Shown here in pieces: positions 44,479 to 54,424 of a stretch of 64,000 bases of DNA (position 1 is the stretch's first letter; the number at the start of each line of letters is the position of its first letter). The notes under the pieces were generated by a model. It made no database searches, was not told where the DNA came from, and saw nothing but the letters and a program-made list of their open reading frames with translations. Source of the DNA: Brevundimonas sp. NIBR10 (GTDB lineage: Bacteria; Pseudomonadota; Alphaproteobacteria; Caulobacterales; Caulobacteraceae). Where the stretch lies: NCBI RefSeq assembly GCF_027912515.1, contig NZ_CP115464.1, forward strand, positions 2,356,001 through 2,420,000, given 5' to 3'. The translations under genes and the position numbers were made by a program.

Positions 44479-45257
44479 TTCACGAACTCCGAGGTCGCGC
44501 CGTCGAGGGTGCCGAGCGGCATGGCTCGCGCGCCATCCCGGGCTATGGAGACGTCCTTTTCAAGATAGTGGCGGATGGCATCGAGCGTGGCTTCGGGCTG
44601 GCCGCCCCGCCCAAGAAGCCGCAATGCCGTGCTGCCGGCGCTTCCCCGACTCAGGGTCTGTAAGGCGGTACCGAGGTCCAGGCCTTGGCGATCCACGAGA
44701 CGCAGGGCATCACGGGCGATGGCGATATTGGCCGCGAACATCAGATTGTTGATGACCTTGAGAGTCATGCCTGCACCGACCGGCCCGAGATGGGCGATGT
44801 GATCGCCATAGCTTGACAGAACAGGTCGCGAGCGTTCGAGAGCCTCAGCATCTCCGCCGACCATCAGCGTAAGCTGACCGCTGGCGGCCTCATCGGGCCC
44901 TCCGCTGAACCCAGCGTCAAGTACGGCGATGTCGGCACGGAGCGCGGCGACCTCCTGCGCAAAGTCAGGGCTCACGGTACTGTGCAAAACAAGGATGGAG
45001 CCGGTCGGAAGGGCCGACAGCACACCGCCGTCAAGGACCACCTCGCGGACCTGGACCTCCGAGAACAGGGTGACGCAGGCCACTTCGGCATAGGCGGCCG
45101 TCTCTAACAGATTGTCTGTGACCGGAATGCCGGCGCTCTTAATCTCAGCCAATTCGCCCGGGCGTCTTGCATAGCCCCTGACACTATGGCCCGCCTTTGC
45201 CGCAGCGAGCGCCATCGGCCTGCCCATCGCTCCCAGCCCGATCCACGCGACCCGCAT
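44475..45257 (-). CDS. NAD(P)-dependent 3-hydroxyisobutyrate-dehydrogenase-like oxidoreductase
   Basis: 260 residues. WIGLGAMGRPMA cofactor motif and GAGMTLKVINNLMFA with the catalytic Lys, as in beta-hydroxyacid dehydrogenases. It would act on a beta-hydroxy acid, possibly linked to the methylmalonate-semialdehyde branch (MmsA at 22605). It overlaps the SMP-30 gene by four bases and is slightly shorter than typical family members (about 290). Confidence 0.87.
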   Translation of the reverse strand: MRVAWIGLGAMGRPMALAAAKAGHSVRGYARRPGELAEIKSAGIPVTDNLLETAAYAEVACVTLFSEVQVREVVLDGGVLSALPTGSILVLHSTVSPDFAQEVAALRADIAVLDAGFSGGPDEAASGQLTLMVGGDAEALERSRPVLSSYGDHIAHLGPVGAGMTLKVINNLMFAANIAIARDALRLVDRQGLDLGTALQTLSRGSAGSTALRLLGRGGQPEATLDAIRHYLEKDVSIARDGARAMPLGTLDGATSEFVK

Positions 45258-45414
45258 ATGTCAACCCTGCTCTGCCTGCGTCTAGCTACTCGGTTTGGTC
45301 GGAGGCGCGAGGCGGCGGGCGTCGATATCATCGCCACGATGTTCTGGGACGGACTTCTCGCGCGCGATGCTCGGGGTGGTACAGCGAATGTCCAATTGAC
45401 CGCGGAGGCAGCCG

Positions 45415-47028
45415 GTGACGGATCGGTACGACTATATCATCGTCGGGGCCGGATCGGCAGGCTGTGCCCTGGCCAATCGACTGTCCCAAGACGCGTCCAA
45501 CACCGTGCTTCTGATCGAGAGCGGACCTGTCGACAAGAACGCCATGATCCATATGCCCCGCGGGCTGGGATTGATCCTGAATCCCGGCAGCAAGGTGATC
45601 TGGGAGTACCAGGTCCAGACGGGGGGCAACGGACCGACCGAACGATGGTACCGGGGCCGGACTCTGGGCGGATCGAGTTCGGTCAACGGCATGGTCTATA
45701 TGCGCGGGGCTCCGAGCGACTACGACGGCTGGGCTGCGGCGGGATGTGATGGCTGGGGCTGGAAAGACATCGGACCCAAATTCGTCGAGCTCGAGGATCA
45801 CGACCTGGGCAAGGGGCCCTGGCGAGGGACAGGCGGCCCGCTGCGCATCACGACCCATCCCAAGGGAGAGCCTCTGTTCGAGGCGATTATCGAGGCCGGA
45901 ACCCAGATGGGCGTGCCTCGCGTGGTCGATGTGAACGATGTTGAAGCGGTCCGGGCCGGCGGCATTGGCTATCAGCCTACAACCCGGTTCGGCGGCCAAC
46001 GCTTTAGTGCGGCGCGGGCTTTCCTCGAGCCGGCGCGAAAGCGCTTGAACCTGACGGTGGCCACCGAGACGGATGTTCTCCGTGTTCTTTTCGAAGGTGA
46101 CCGGGCCGTGGCCGTCCAGGTTCGCGATTCCGCAGGGGAACGGCGCGTGGAGGCCACCTGCGAGATCATCCTGGCCGCCGGCGCGTTCCAGACACCCAAA
46201 CTACTGCAACTCTCGGGAATCGGTCCTGCCGAGCTCCTCAAGTCGGTAGGGGTCGAAGTCGTGGTCGATTCGCCTGACGTCGGAGGCAATCTACGGGAAC
46301 ATCGTCACGTCGATCTGCGCCTGAAGGTGAAAAGTGGCAGCCAGAATCCCCAATTGGGCGGGCTCGCCGCCGTGTGGTCGATGCTCAAATACCTGTTCCT
46401 GAAGAAGGGACCGATGACCCATGCGGCGCACGAGGTCGGCGGCTTTGCGAAGTCGGACCCTGCCCTGGACCATGCCGACCTTCAGTTCGGATTGATGACG
46501 GTCTCCGCAGGCAGCAACGGCAAGGACGAGGACATCGCCCTCGATCCTTATCCCGGCATCACCCTCCTGGCCTATTTCACCAGGCCGCAGAGTCAGGGGG
46601 AGGTGCGGATTCAGTCGGCCGATCCCGATGCGCCATTGTCGGTCAATATGCGCCACCTCAGCGCCGAGATCGATCGAAAGACCTTTGTCGCGGCCTTTCA
46701 CTGGCTACGGCGCATGGCGGCTCAGCCTGCGCTGAAAGATTGGGTCATCGACGAAATCTATCCGGCGGGCCTGGTCGAGACCGACGACGACATCCTCGCC
46801 AACGCCATGACCCTGGGGGGAACCTGCTTCCACAGCGCGGGTACGGCGCGGATGGGGGCCGATCCGCGCTCGGTGGTCGATCCTCAGTTGCGCGTGCGCG
46901 GGGTACAGGGGTTGCGGGTCGCCGACACCTCGATCATGCCGACGCTGATTTCCGGCAACACCAATGGGCCTGCCATGGTGATCGGTCTGCGGGCGGCGGA
47001 CTTCATCCTCGCGGATCGAGACGCCTAG
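45415..47028 (+). CDS. GMC-family FAD oxidoreductase (choline-dehydrogenase-like)
   Basis: 537 residues. YIIVGAGSAGCALANRL binds FAD. RGRTLGGSSSVNGMVYMRG is a GMC signature, and the C-terminal GTCFHSAGTARMG and NTNGPAMVIG carry the His/Asn active-site pair. It oxidises alcohols. GTG start with GGAGG about eight bases before it. It begins a rightward transcript with the MFS gene. Confidence 0.93.
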   Translation: MTDRYDYIIVGAGSAGCALANRLSQDASNTVLLIESGPVDKNAMIHMPRGLGLILNPGSKVIWEYQVQTGGNGPTERWYRGRTLGGSSSVNGMVYMRGAPSDYDGWAAAGCDGWGWKDIGPKFVELEDHDLGKGPWRGTGGPLRITTHPKGEPLFEAIIEAGTQMGVPRVVDVNDVEAVRAGGIGYQPTTRFGGQRFSAARAFLEPARKRLNLTVATETDVLRVLFEGDRAVAVQVRDSAGERRVEATCEIILAAGAFQTPKLLQLSGIGPAELLKSVGVEVVVDSPDVGGNLREHRHVDLRLKVKSGSQNPQLGGLAAVWSMLKYLFLKKGPMTHAAHEVGGFAKSDPALDHADLQFGLMTVSAGSNGKDEDIALDPYPGITLLAYFTRPQSQGEVRIQSADPDAPLSVNMRHLSAEIDRKTFVAAFHWLRRMAAQPALKDWVIDEIYPAGLVETDDDILANAMTLGGTCFHSAGTARMGADPRSVVDPQLRVRGVQGLRVADTSIMPTLISGNTNGPAMVIGLRAADFILADRDA

Positions 47029-47079
47029 GGCCCTGACCCTTCCGGCAAGACCAGCCGTCGACGTTGCCGAAAGCCGTTC

Positions 47080-48744
47080 ATGACCGAAGCGGACAAATCA
47101 CAAAGCCTTCTGGCCCCTCTGGGAGTGCCGGTCTTTAGACGTATCTGGCTCGCCAGCCTGCTGTCGAATTTCGGTATCCTGATCCAGGGGGTCGGGGCCG
47201 CCTGGAGCATGAGCCGGCTGACGGATGACGTCACCATGGTGGCCCTGGTCCAGACTGCCCTGATGTTTCCCCTCATGCTGATCGCCCTGCCGGCAGGCGC
47301 GATCTCGGATATGTTCGATCGGCGCATCGTCTGTATCGTCGCCCTGATTGTAGCATTGGTCGGAGCGGTCGGTCTTTGCGTCGTCACGGCCATGGGCCTT
47401 CTAACGCCGCTGATACTGCTCGTCTTTTGCTTCGTCGTCGGATCCGGGATGGCCTTGTTCGGGCCCGCCTGGCAGGCGTCCGTAAGCGAGCAGGTTCCTC
47501 CCGAAGCCCTTCCGTCGGCCGTGGCTCTGGCCGGGATGAGTTACAATGTGGCGCGCAGTTTCGGGCCCGCGATCGGTGGCGTGATCGTCGCCTCGGTCGG
47601 GGCCATCGGTGCCTTTGCGGTGAATGCCGTCTTCTATCTGCCGATGCTGGTTGTGCTGCTGGTGTGGAAACGGCGACAGGAACCACCTCGCCTGGGGCCG
47701 GAAACCTTCTGGCGCGCCATGGTGTCGGGCATCCGATTCATTCGCTACTCGCCCTCCCACCGCATCTTCATCCTTCGCACGGTGGTGTTCGGGCTCGTCG
47801 GGGGCGTCATTCCAGCTCTGATGCCGCTGATCGCGAGCGAACTTCTGAACGGAGGCGCCCCGGTCTATGGCGTTCTTTTGGGAGCGTTTGGTCTCGGCGC
47901 TCTGCTTGGCGCTGTCCTGTTGCCGTGGATACGCGCCCGCTTCTCGACCGAAATCTGGAGTCGGCTTGTCGCCATGATCGTCGGTGCCATGGTCATCTGC
48001 ATTGCCTTCAGTCGCAGTGAAGCGATCACCCTGGCGGCTCTATTGATCGCCGGCGCGGCCTGGACGAGCATCTTGACGCTGTTCACGATCTCGATCCAGG
48101 TTGGCGCGCCCCGCTGGGTGGCCGGAAGGGCGCTGTCCATCTTTCAGGCGACGATCGCAGGGGGGGTGGCCCTGGGCGCCTGGGGATGGGGTGAATTGGC
48201 AGATCAGGTCGGGGTCAAGGAAACCCTCGCGGTCGCAGGGGCGCTGATGATCGCATCAACGCTGGTCGGGCTTGTTCTACGGCTACCGGAGATGGCGACC
48301 GCCGGGGCCAACGAACCTGCGAACCGAGAGGACCAAACCGTACTGCTGGATCTGACGCTGCGGAGTGGACCCATCGTCATCATGGTCGACTACGACGTAC
48401 CCCAAGCTAACGCGCGACCCTTCTACGAAGCGATGCAGCGCGTCCGGCGATCGCGCCAGGCGTCCGGAGCCTATGGATGGTCGCTGTCGCGTGACATCGC
48501 AGATCCCACCCTGTGGACGGAACGCTTTCACAGCCCGACCTGGAACGACTACCTGCACCTGAGTCAGCGGGTCGTTGGGGCCGGGGTCGATCTGCTGGAC
48601 CAGAGCCGAAGCCTGCTCGACCCGACGTCTACGCCGCGTGTACGGAGAATGCTGGAGCGGCCCGCCGGGTCGGTGCGATGGAAAGATGAAACGCCTGACC
48701 GCGGCGTCGATATCGGTCCTTCAGGCAGCGCCGGCGCTCCCTGA
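47080..48744 (+). CDS. MFS transporter (enterobactin-exporter type, MFS_3) with C-terminal ABM-like domain
   Basis: 554 residues: about 12 membrane spans, then a soluble C-terminal domain (residues about 430-530) resembling an antibiotic-biosynthesis-monooxygenase ferredoxin-like fold (IVIMVDYDVPQANARPFYEA, SGAYGWSLSRDIADP, RFHSPTWNDYLHL). This fusion is typical of MFS_3 proteins. Substrate unknown; it probably exports or imports an island intermediate. It follows the GMC gene by 51 bases. Confidence 0.88.
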   Translation: MTEADKSQSLLAPLGVPVFRRIWLASLLSNFGILIQGVGAAWSMSRLTDDVTMVALVQTALMFPLMLIALPAGAISDMFDRRIVCIVALIVALVGAVGLCVVTAMGLLTPLILLVFCFVVGSGMALFGPAWQASVSEQVPPEALPSAVALAGMSYNVARSFGPAIGGVIVASVGAIGAFAVNAVFYLPMLVVLLVWKRRQEPPRLGPETFWRAMVSGIRFIRYSPSHRIFILRTVVFGLVGGVIPALMPLIASELLNGGAPVYGVLLGAFGLGALLGAVLLPWIRARFSTEIWSRLVAMIVGAMVICIAFSRSEAITLAALLIAGAAWTSILTLFTISIQVGAPRWVAGRALSIFQATIAGGVALGAWGWGELADQVGVKETLAVAGALMIASTLVGLVLRLPEMATAGANEPANREDQTVLLDLTLRSGPIVIMVDYDVPQANARPFYEAMQRVRRSRQASGAYGWSLSRDIADPTLWTERFHSPTWNDYLHLSQRVVGAGVDLLDQSRSLLDPTSTPRVRRMLERPAGSVRWKDETPDRGVDIGPSGSAGAP

Positions 48745-48785
48745 ACCAAGGCGCAGAGGAGCTCACAGCACGGTCGTGAACGCGG

Positions 48786-49166
48786 TCAGGTGGCCAGAGG
48801 CGTCGATTGAAACGCGACGACGCGCCATCGGCCTTGGTCGTTTGTCCATGCCGACATGACCCTGTTGTCCAGCTGCTTACGGACCCCTTCGACACTGACG
48901 ACAGACGTCATTCGTCCCGTGAGGAGGGCCGCGTTCGCGGCAAGCGGCGTCACACGATCCTCGCTCCAGTCGATCGAGACATAGGTGATCCGCCCCATCG
49001 ACATCTTGGCCAGATAGGTGGCCTTGTCATCCACCGCGCCCGTGGCGTGACTGAAATGGAGGCGACCGTCGAGGATGGCGTCCAGCGCCTGACCGTCGTT
49101 CGCAAGCATTGCCTCGCATCGCGCCCGTTCTGCAGCCAGGACCGCTTGTTCGATGTCTGTGCTCAT
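48786..49166 (-). CDS. NTF2-like / DUF4440 protein
   Basis: 126 residues: AERARCEAMLANDGQALDAI then DGRLHFSHATGAVDDK and GRWRVVAFQSTPLA, the SnoaL/NTF2-like cone fold. Members include isomerases and hydrolases, but many have no known activity. It is translationally coupled to the upstream P450 (four-base ATGA overlap), which suggests it acts on the P450 product. Confidence 0.75.
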   Translation of the reverse strand: MSTDIEQAVLAAERARCEAMLANDGQALDAILDGRLHFSHATGAVDDKATYLAKMSMGRITYVSIDWSEDRVTPLAANAALLTGRMTSVVSVEGVRKQLDNRVMSAWTNDQGRWRVVAFQSTPLAT

Positions 49167-50395
49167 TTGACGGTGACGTGAAGCTCGTTCCAGCCCCATT
49201 GGAAGCTGGACGGATGCCGCACGGCCTTGTCCATGTCGAACTCGAACTCGGGAACGCGCCGCAGGAAGGCATCGACCATGGTGCGGATTTCCATCCTGGC
49301 GAGGTGGACGCCGATGCAGAAATGCATCCCAGCGCCGAACGACAGGACGCGGGGAACCGGACGGTTCCAGCGGAACTCATCCGGCTCGTCGAACTCGCGC
49401 TCGTCCCGCAGCCCTGACGCGATCATGGCGAACGCACGCTGGCCGGGGCGGATGCTCTGGCCAGCGACAGTCACCGGCGTGTTGCAAGTCCGCATGAACC
49501 ACTGGGCGGGGGCGCAATAGCGCAGCATCTCCTCGACCACCTTGGGTACATTGGCTTCCAGATCGGCCCGGACGGCGGCCATCTGCTCGGGCCGGGCATT
49601 GAGCTCCATCAGGCCATGGGCGGTGATCTTGGGCACAGTCTCGATACCGCCGATGAAGGCGCAGACCAGTTGGACCGCGACTTCGCGAGGTGTCAGCGCC
49701 CGACCCTCGAACCGCCAGTTGATCATACCGTCGACCATGGGCACGCTGCCGTCGGCCCCGGCGGCGAAGCGCGCCTCGACATAGGGTAGGTAGAAGTCGA
49801 TCGCCTGCGCCGCGACGGCGGCCGAGTCGAAGCCGCCCTTTTCCGGGTCCGTCCGCGTACCGGAATTTATGATGGCGAGGGCTTCGCCGGCCAGTTCCAG
49901 TGGCATTCCCATGAGATTGCAAAGGACGCTGGCCGAGACGATGCCGCCATAGTCGCGGCTGAGATTGAAGGTCTTTTGCGGAAGCAGCAGGTCCAGCCGC
50001 TCGTTGGCGAGATCACGGACGAAATCGGTCAGGCCTGCGACATGCCGTGGCATCATCGGGCGGACATGGGCGCGACGGACCTCGCCATGGACGGGAAGAC
50101 CCATTCGCATGGAGATCGGAAAGGGATCCGTGACAGGAGGCGGCAAGGCTGCGGCGTTGTGGGCGGACAGAACGGCTGGCGTCGGCAGGGAACCCTCGCT
50201 CTGGAGGAAGCTGTTGTCGACGTGGCTGAGAAGCTCGAGGACGTCCTCGAAACGCGAGAAGAAGAAGCCGTCGTACTTTTCCATATAGAGCACCGGATGG
50301 TCGCGGCGCAGAGTCTTGTAGAAGGGCAGGGGGTCGTTCATCACCGCCGGCGAGAAAGGGTCGTAGTCGGCTGCGCGAAACGCTTCGGCGCCCAT
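49163..50395 (-). CDS. Cytochrome P450 (class I type), second enzyme
   Basis: 410 residues. I-helix CAFIGGIETV, ExxR EEMLRY, heme loop FGAGMHFCIGVHLAR (Cys about residue 358). It is distinct from the P450 at 29848, which has AGLDT in the I-helix. The small [3Fe-4S]-type ferredoxin at 52023, divergent from its operon, is the likely electron donor. Substrate unknown. Confidence 0.93.
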   Translation of the reverse strand: MGAEAFRAADYDPFSPAVMNDPLPFYKTLRRDHPVLYMEKYDGFFFSRFEDVLELLSHVDNSFLQSEGSLPTPAVLSAHNAAALPPPVTDPFPISMRMGLPVHGEVRRAHVRPMMPRHVAGLTDFVRDLANERLDLLLPQKTFNLSRDYGGIVSASVLCNLMGMPLELAGEALAIINSGTRTDPEKGGFDSAAVAAQAIDFYLPYVEARFAAGADGSVPMVDGMINWRFEGRALTPREVAVQLVCAFIGGIETVPKITAHGLMELNARPEQMAAVRADLEANVPKVVEEMLRYCAPAQWFMRTCNTPVTVAGQSIRPGQRAFAMIASGLRDEREFDEPDEFRWNRPVPRVLSFGAGMHFCIGVHLARMEIRTMVDAFLRRVPEFEFDMDKAVRHPSSFQWGWNELHVTVK

Positions 50396-50527
50396 GGCGT
50401 CAATCTCCTGGGGGATCGTCAGAGCGACCTCTCGTGCCGCGCAGTCGAAGGGCTAGAGCGCCGCTCCGAGGCCTGTCAAACCTCCGCCCCGCGATACCGG
50501 TCAGGCGATGCCGCCTGGCTTTGCGAC

Positions 50528-51817
50528 CTAGGTCGCGGCAGCGGGTTTCGGCGTCATAACGCGATACGGCTTGAGCGATGCAAACAGGGCCGCGGCCGCC
50601 AGGCACATGGGGAAGGCGGCCAGAAGCACCGGGCGGTAAGATCCCGAGTGATCGTAGACGAGGCTGACAACCCACGGACCTGCGCCACCCGCCAGGGTGA
50701 TCAGGGCACCGATGACGCCGAACAGCAGACCAAAGCGATCCAGGTCGAAGTATCTGGACGTCAGGTAGGCCACCAGGTCCAGTTCGGCACCCAGGGTCAG
50801 GCCCAGCAGGATGACGCCCGCAAAGGCCATGGGCATTGACCCGGGAAATGCTAGCAGAAGAAGACTGGCCCCCATGGGAAGGCATACGCTGACCGCCGCC
50901 AGCACGCGGCCATCGAACCGATCCAGAAGATGGCCGACGACCAGACGGCCCGCGATTGAAGCGATGCCGAGAGAGGCCGCGATCTCGGCGGCATGAGATC
51001 GGTCGATGCCGTTCCAGGTCAGCACCGGCACCAGATTGACGACCAGAGGCACCACGACCGACGCGATCAGGAAGCCGCCCAGGGCGATCTGGACAAAGCT
51101 CCGAGACCAAAGCACGGACAGGCCTCCTGAGGGGGGCTTCGCCCTTTCTATCTTTCCGGCCTTAACCGCCCGCCTGTTCACGTCGATCTGGCTCGTGAAG
51201 AAGAACAGGATCATCGGGATGGCGATCAAGCCCCAAAAGACAGCGAGCCCGACGAACGCGCCACGCCATCCGAATTGTTCGATCAACTGGTAGGTCAGGA
51301 CCGGGGTGATCAGCGACGCCAGGCCGCTGCCGCACAGGGTTATCGCGAACGCCAGGCCACGGCTCGCGTTGAAAAAGCCCGATACGCCGGCGGTCCAGAC
51401 GGTCGGCTGCACGAAGGCGTTGATGGCCGCCAGCAGCACCCAGAACGCCCACCAGGATCGGATGTCGGACGTGATCTGGGACAGGAGGGCCGTCAGGATG
51501 GTGATGACGACAGCGCCCATCAGGCCCACCCGGCGAGGCCCGAACCGGTCGATCGCCAACCCGATCATCGGGCCCGTCAAGATGGTGGCGAATCCGGCGA
51601 GAGCCGGGCCGAAGGAAATGTCGCCGCGCGACCATCCGAAGTCGGCCTCGAAAGGGGCGATGAACAGGCCGACCGAATAGATGTTGATGGTCGATATGGC
51701 GACGCCCGTCGTCGCCGCCGCTACGACCGGCCAGTTGGCGCGCCATTCCGCACGGGTGCTACCGAGCCCGGCGGCCTTGATTGGGCCCGTCTGTACTTGA
51801 TTTTCGGAAGCGGCCAT
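50528..51817 (-). CDS. MFS transporter, paralogue of the one at 24263
   Basis: 429 residues with about 12 spans, FGWSRGDISF, LAIDRFGPRRVGL and PTVWTAGVSGFF, closely resembling the first transporter. Oxalate/formate or monocarboxylate-type uptake is likely. Its ATG at 51815-51817 has GGGAA upstream; a GTG start at 51835 would add six residues. It precedes the P450 and NTF2 genes in one operon. Confidence 0.87.
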   Translation of the reverse strand: MAASENQVQTGPIKAAGLGSTRAEWRANWPVVAAATTGVAISTINIYSVGLFIAPFEADFGWSRGDISFGPALAGFATILTGPMIGLAIDRFGPRRVGLMGAVVITILTALLSQITSDIRSWWAFWVLLAAINAFVQPTVWTAGVSGFFNASRGLAFAITLCGSGLASLITPVLTYQLIEQFGWRGAFVGLAVFWGLIAIPMILFFFTSQIDVNRRAVKAGKIERAKPPSGGLSVLWSRSFVQIALGGFLIASVVVPLVVNLVPVLTWNGIDRSHAAEIAASLGIASIAGRLVVGHLLDRFDGRVLAAVSVCLPMGASLLLLAFPGSMPMAFAGVILLGLTLGAELDLVAYLTSRYFDLDRFGLLFGVIGALITLAGGAGPWVVSLVYDHSGSYRPVLLAAFPMCLAAAALFASLKPYRVMTPKPAAAT

Positions 51818-52022
51818 TGACGCGGATGTTCCCAAGACACGGACACGGCAGACGATTGGCCGCGGCCAGCGGCAGCCGCGACACCGTCATGCAACACCGG
51901 ATGGCCAGTGATTGCACGACGTCGGCCAAGGGCATCGCCGTGGCGGATTTGCCGGCCGCTCGATTGACCCCCCTTGGGCCCGCGCATAGCCAGAGGCTGG
52001 CAGGATCGTGGGAGTAGCTGGA

Positions 52023-52226
52023 ATGGCGGACAAGCTGGTGGTGGAATGGCCGCTGTGCGACGGCAACGGAGTCTGCACCTTCGAGGCACCCGAACTCCTT
52101 GAGATTGACGACGACGACAACCTGATCGTGCTTCGAGATGAACTGACCGAAGCGGATAGGCCCAAGGCCGAGGCCGCCGTCCGCGTCTGCCCCAAACACG
52201 CCCTGCGGATCGAGCGCCAGGGATGA
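52023..52226 (+). CDS. [3Fe-4S]-type ferredoxin, second copy
   Basis: 67 residues: CDGNGVC (CxxNxxC) then VRVCPKHAL. Asn sits where a fourth ligand would be. It is divergent from the MFS/P450/NTF2 operon and just before the FAD oxidase gene; it likely reduces the second P450. Start ATG 52023; GTG 52008 is an alternative. Confidence 0.86.
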   Translation: MADKLVVEWPLCDGNGVCTFEAPELLEIDDDDNLIVLRDELTEADRPKAEAAVRVCPKHALRIERQG

Positions 52227-52230
52227 ACCG

Positions 52231-53631
52231 GTGACCTGCGACGGACTGGAAGCGGAACTGCGCACCGTCGTCGGGGAGGACCATGTCCACATTGGCGATG
52301 CGATCGGCGAACGCTACCGCGTGGACGTGTCGCGAAAGTATCAGTCTCGACCGGTGGCCCTGGTCAAACCCGCCAGCACGGACGAGGTCGCCGCCATCGT
52401 CAGGCTGGCGAGCCGGCGGGGGCTTTCCATCACCGTCGTGGGGGGGCAGAGCGGCACGGTCGGTTCGGCCGTGCCTGCGGACGGCGGGATCGCCTTGTCG
52501 CTGGAGCGGATGAGCCGTGTCGTCGAAATCGACCCCCTTTCGATGACCATGACCGTCGAGGCGGGCTGCATCCTGCAACTGGCTCAGGAAGCGGCGGAAG
52601 TCCGAGGCGCATTCCTGCCCCTCGACCTCGGTGCCCGGGGATCGGCGACCATCGGCGGGGTGATCGGCACCAATGCCGGTGGTAACCGGGTCATCCGCTG
52701 GGGCATGATGCGGGACATGGTGATCGGGCTGGAGGTCGTGTTGGCCGACGGTACGATCGTGTCGTCCCTGACCAAGATGCTCAAGGACAACGCCGGCTAT
52801 AACTGGAAGCATCTCCTGATCGGCAGCGAGGGGACGCTCGGCATCGTCACCCGGGCCGTGCTGAGGCTGCGGCCTATTCCGACCTCGCGCCAGACCGCCC
52901 TGATCGCGACCGAACGGTTCGAGGACGCCATCATCGCGATGAGGCGGCTCGAGGTCGCGCTTTCGGGCAAGCTGTCGTCGTTCGAACTGATGTGGAGCGA
53001 TTTCTACGCGGCGATGACCGAGGCGCAGTCGTCGCAACGTCCTGCACCCATGGCTCCAGGCCATGGATTCTACGCGCTTGTCGAGGCGATGGGGGGCGAC
53101 GCGGTCGCCGACAACGAGCAGTTCGAACGGGTCCTGATGAGCCTGATCGAAGAGGGGTTGGTCGCCGATGCGATCATCGCCCAGTCCGATCGCGAGCGGG
53201 AAAACATCTGGGCGGTGCGCGAGGATATGACGCCGGGTTTGACGCCCTTGCGTCCCTTCTGCGCCTACGACGTGAGCATGGGCATCGCCGATATGCCTGC
53301 CTTCGTGGCGGCGGCGCGTGCGGGTCTGGCCAAGGTCTATCCCGACGCCAGTGTCCTGTTCTACGGCCATGCCGGCGACGGGAACCTGCATGCGATCGTC
53401 AGCCGTGGCTCCATGGACACCGACATCCAGCGCGGTTTCGACACGGCGATCTTCGACGCGGTGCGTGACGTCGGCGGTTCGATCGCGGCGGAGCACGGGA
53501 TCGGCGTGTCCCGCGCGCCCTATCTGTCCTGGACCCGTTCGCCAGCGGAAATCGATCTGATGCGGACATTGAAGGGCGCGCTTGATCCAAACCGCGTCCT
53601 GAATCCCGGAAAATTGCTCGACGCGATGTGA
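52231..53631 (+). CDS. FAD-linked oxidase of the GlcD/D-lactate dehydrogenase type
   Basis: 466 residues, FAD-binding type 4 domain (VVGGQSGTVGSAVP, GGVIGTNAGGNRVIRWG, LIGSEGTLGIV) and C-terminal FAD-oxidase domain (YGHAGDGNLHAIV, AAEHGIGVSRAPYL). It oxidises 2-hydroxy acids to 2-oxo acids. GTG start. It sits between the ferredoxin (gap four bases) and an SDR, so it may use the ferredoxin or quinone as acceptor. Confidence 0.9.
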   Translation: MTCDGLEAELRTVVGEDHVHIGDAIGERYRVDVSRKYQSRPVALVKPASTDEVAAIVRLASRRGLSITVVGGQSGTVGSAVPADGGIALSLERMSRVVEIDPLSMTMTVEAGCILQLAQEAAEVRGAFLPLDLGARGSATIGGVIGTNAGGNRVIRWGMMRDMVIGLEVVLADGTIVSSLTKMLKDNAGYNWKHLLIGSEGTLGIVTRAVLRLRPIPTSRQTALIATERFEDAIIAMRRLEVALSGKLSSFELMWSDFYAAMTEAQSSQRPAPMAPGHGFYALVEAMGGDAVADNEQFERVLMSLIEEGLVADAIIAQSDRERENIWAVREDMTPGLTPLRPFCAYDVSMGIADMPAFVAAARAGLAKVYPDASVLFYGHAGDGNLHAIVSRGSMDTDIQRGFDTAIFDAVRDVGGSIAAEHGIGVSRAPYLSWTRSPAEIDLMRTLKGALDPNRVLNPGKLLDAM

Positions 53632-53638
53632 GGTGGCC

Positions 53639-54424
53639 ATGACCGATCGTTTTCAGGGCAGGGTTGCGATCGTCACGGGCGGAGCCACCGGCATCGGCGC
53701 GGCGATTGTCGCGCGCCTCGCCAGCGAAGGCGCTCAGGTCGTGGTCGCCGACATCAAGGCCCCGGAGCCCGACGCGGCCGGTAGTCTGTTCATCGCGACG
53801 GACGTCACGGACTCGACCCAGGTCACCGCGATGGTCGCCGAAACGATGAGCCGCTTCGGGCGGCTCGATATTCTGGTCAACAATGCTGGGATAGGCGTGC
53901 TTGCCGAGACGCCGGATCTGTCCGAAGCGCAATGGGAACGGGTGTTCGCCGTCAATGCGACGTCAGTCTATCGCACCTGTCGGGATGCGATCCCGGCGAT
54001 GCGGCGATCCGGCGGCGGAGCCGTGGTCAATATCGCCTCGGTCTCGGGCCTCTTGGGTGACTATGGGTTCAGCGCCTACAATGCGTCCAAGGCGGCGGTG
54101 ATCAATTACACCCGCTCACTGGCCCTGGACTGCGCCCGCGACGGCATCAGGGTGAATGTGGTGTGCCCGGGGGCTATAGGCTCCACCGCCATGGGCGTAG
54201 GCACCCATGGTAGCCAAGCGGATCGCCAGGAATGGCTGGACGGCATTCCTATGGGGCGCGTGGGACAACCGCACGAGGTTGCCAATGTCGTGGCCTTTCT
54301 CGCATCCGACGAGGCCTCGTTCGTGACCGGCGCGACCTTCGTGGTCGATGGGGGCAGGATGGCGCATAGCGGGCAGCCAAACATCATCGCCCAACAACGT
54401 CGTCGGCTGGAGGCGACCGCATGA
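53639..54424 (+). CDS. Short-chain dehydrogenase/reductase (classical SDR)
   Basis: 261 residues with TGGATGIGAAIV, NNAGIGV, YNASKAA and a C-terminal VVDGGRM. ATG 53639 is preceded by GAGGTG; a GTG six bases earlier is less likely. It overlaps the hydrolase gene by four bases. Predicted to oxidise a secondary alcohol produced by a P450. Confidence 0.9.
   Translation: MTDRFQGRVAIVTGGATGIGAAIVARLASEGAQVVVADIKAPEPDAAGSLFIATDVTDSTQVTAMVAETMSRFGRLDILVNNAGIGVLAETPDLSEAQWERVFAVNATSVYRTCRDAIPAMRRSGGGAVVNIASVSGLLGDYGFSAYNASKAAVINYTRSLALDCARDGIRVNVVCPGAIGSTAMGVGTHGSQADRQEWLDGIPMGRVGQPHEVANVVAFLASDEASFVTGATFVVDGGRMAHSGQPNIIAQQRRRLEATA

Noticed and set aside
51870..51900. Possible third copy of the TTAATG-N14-CATTAA operator (ATGCAACA shared)
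   Set aside because: The central bases resemble copy 2 but the arms do not form the inverted repeat; too weak to list.
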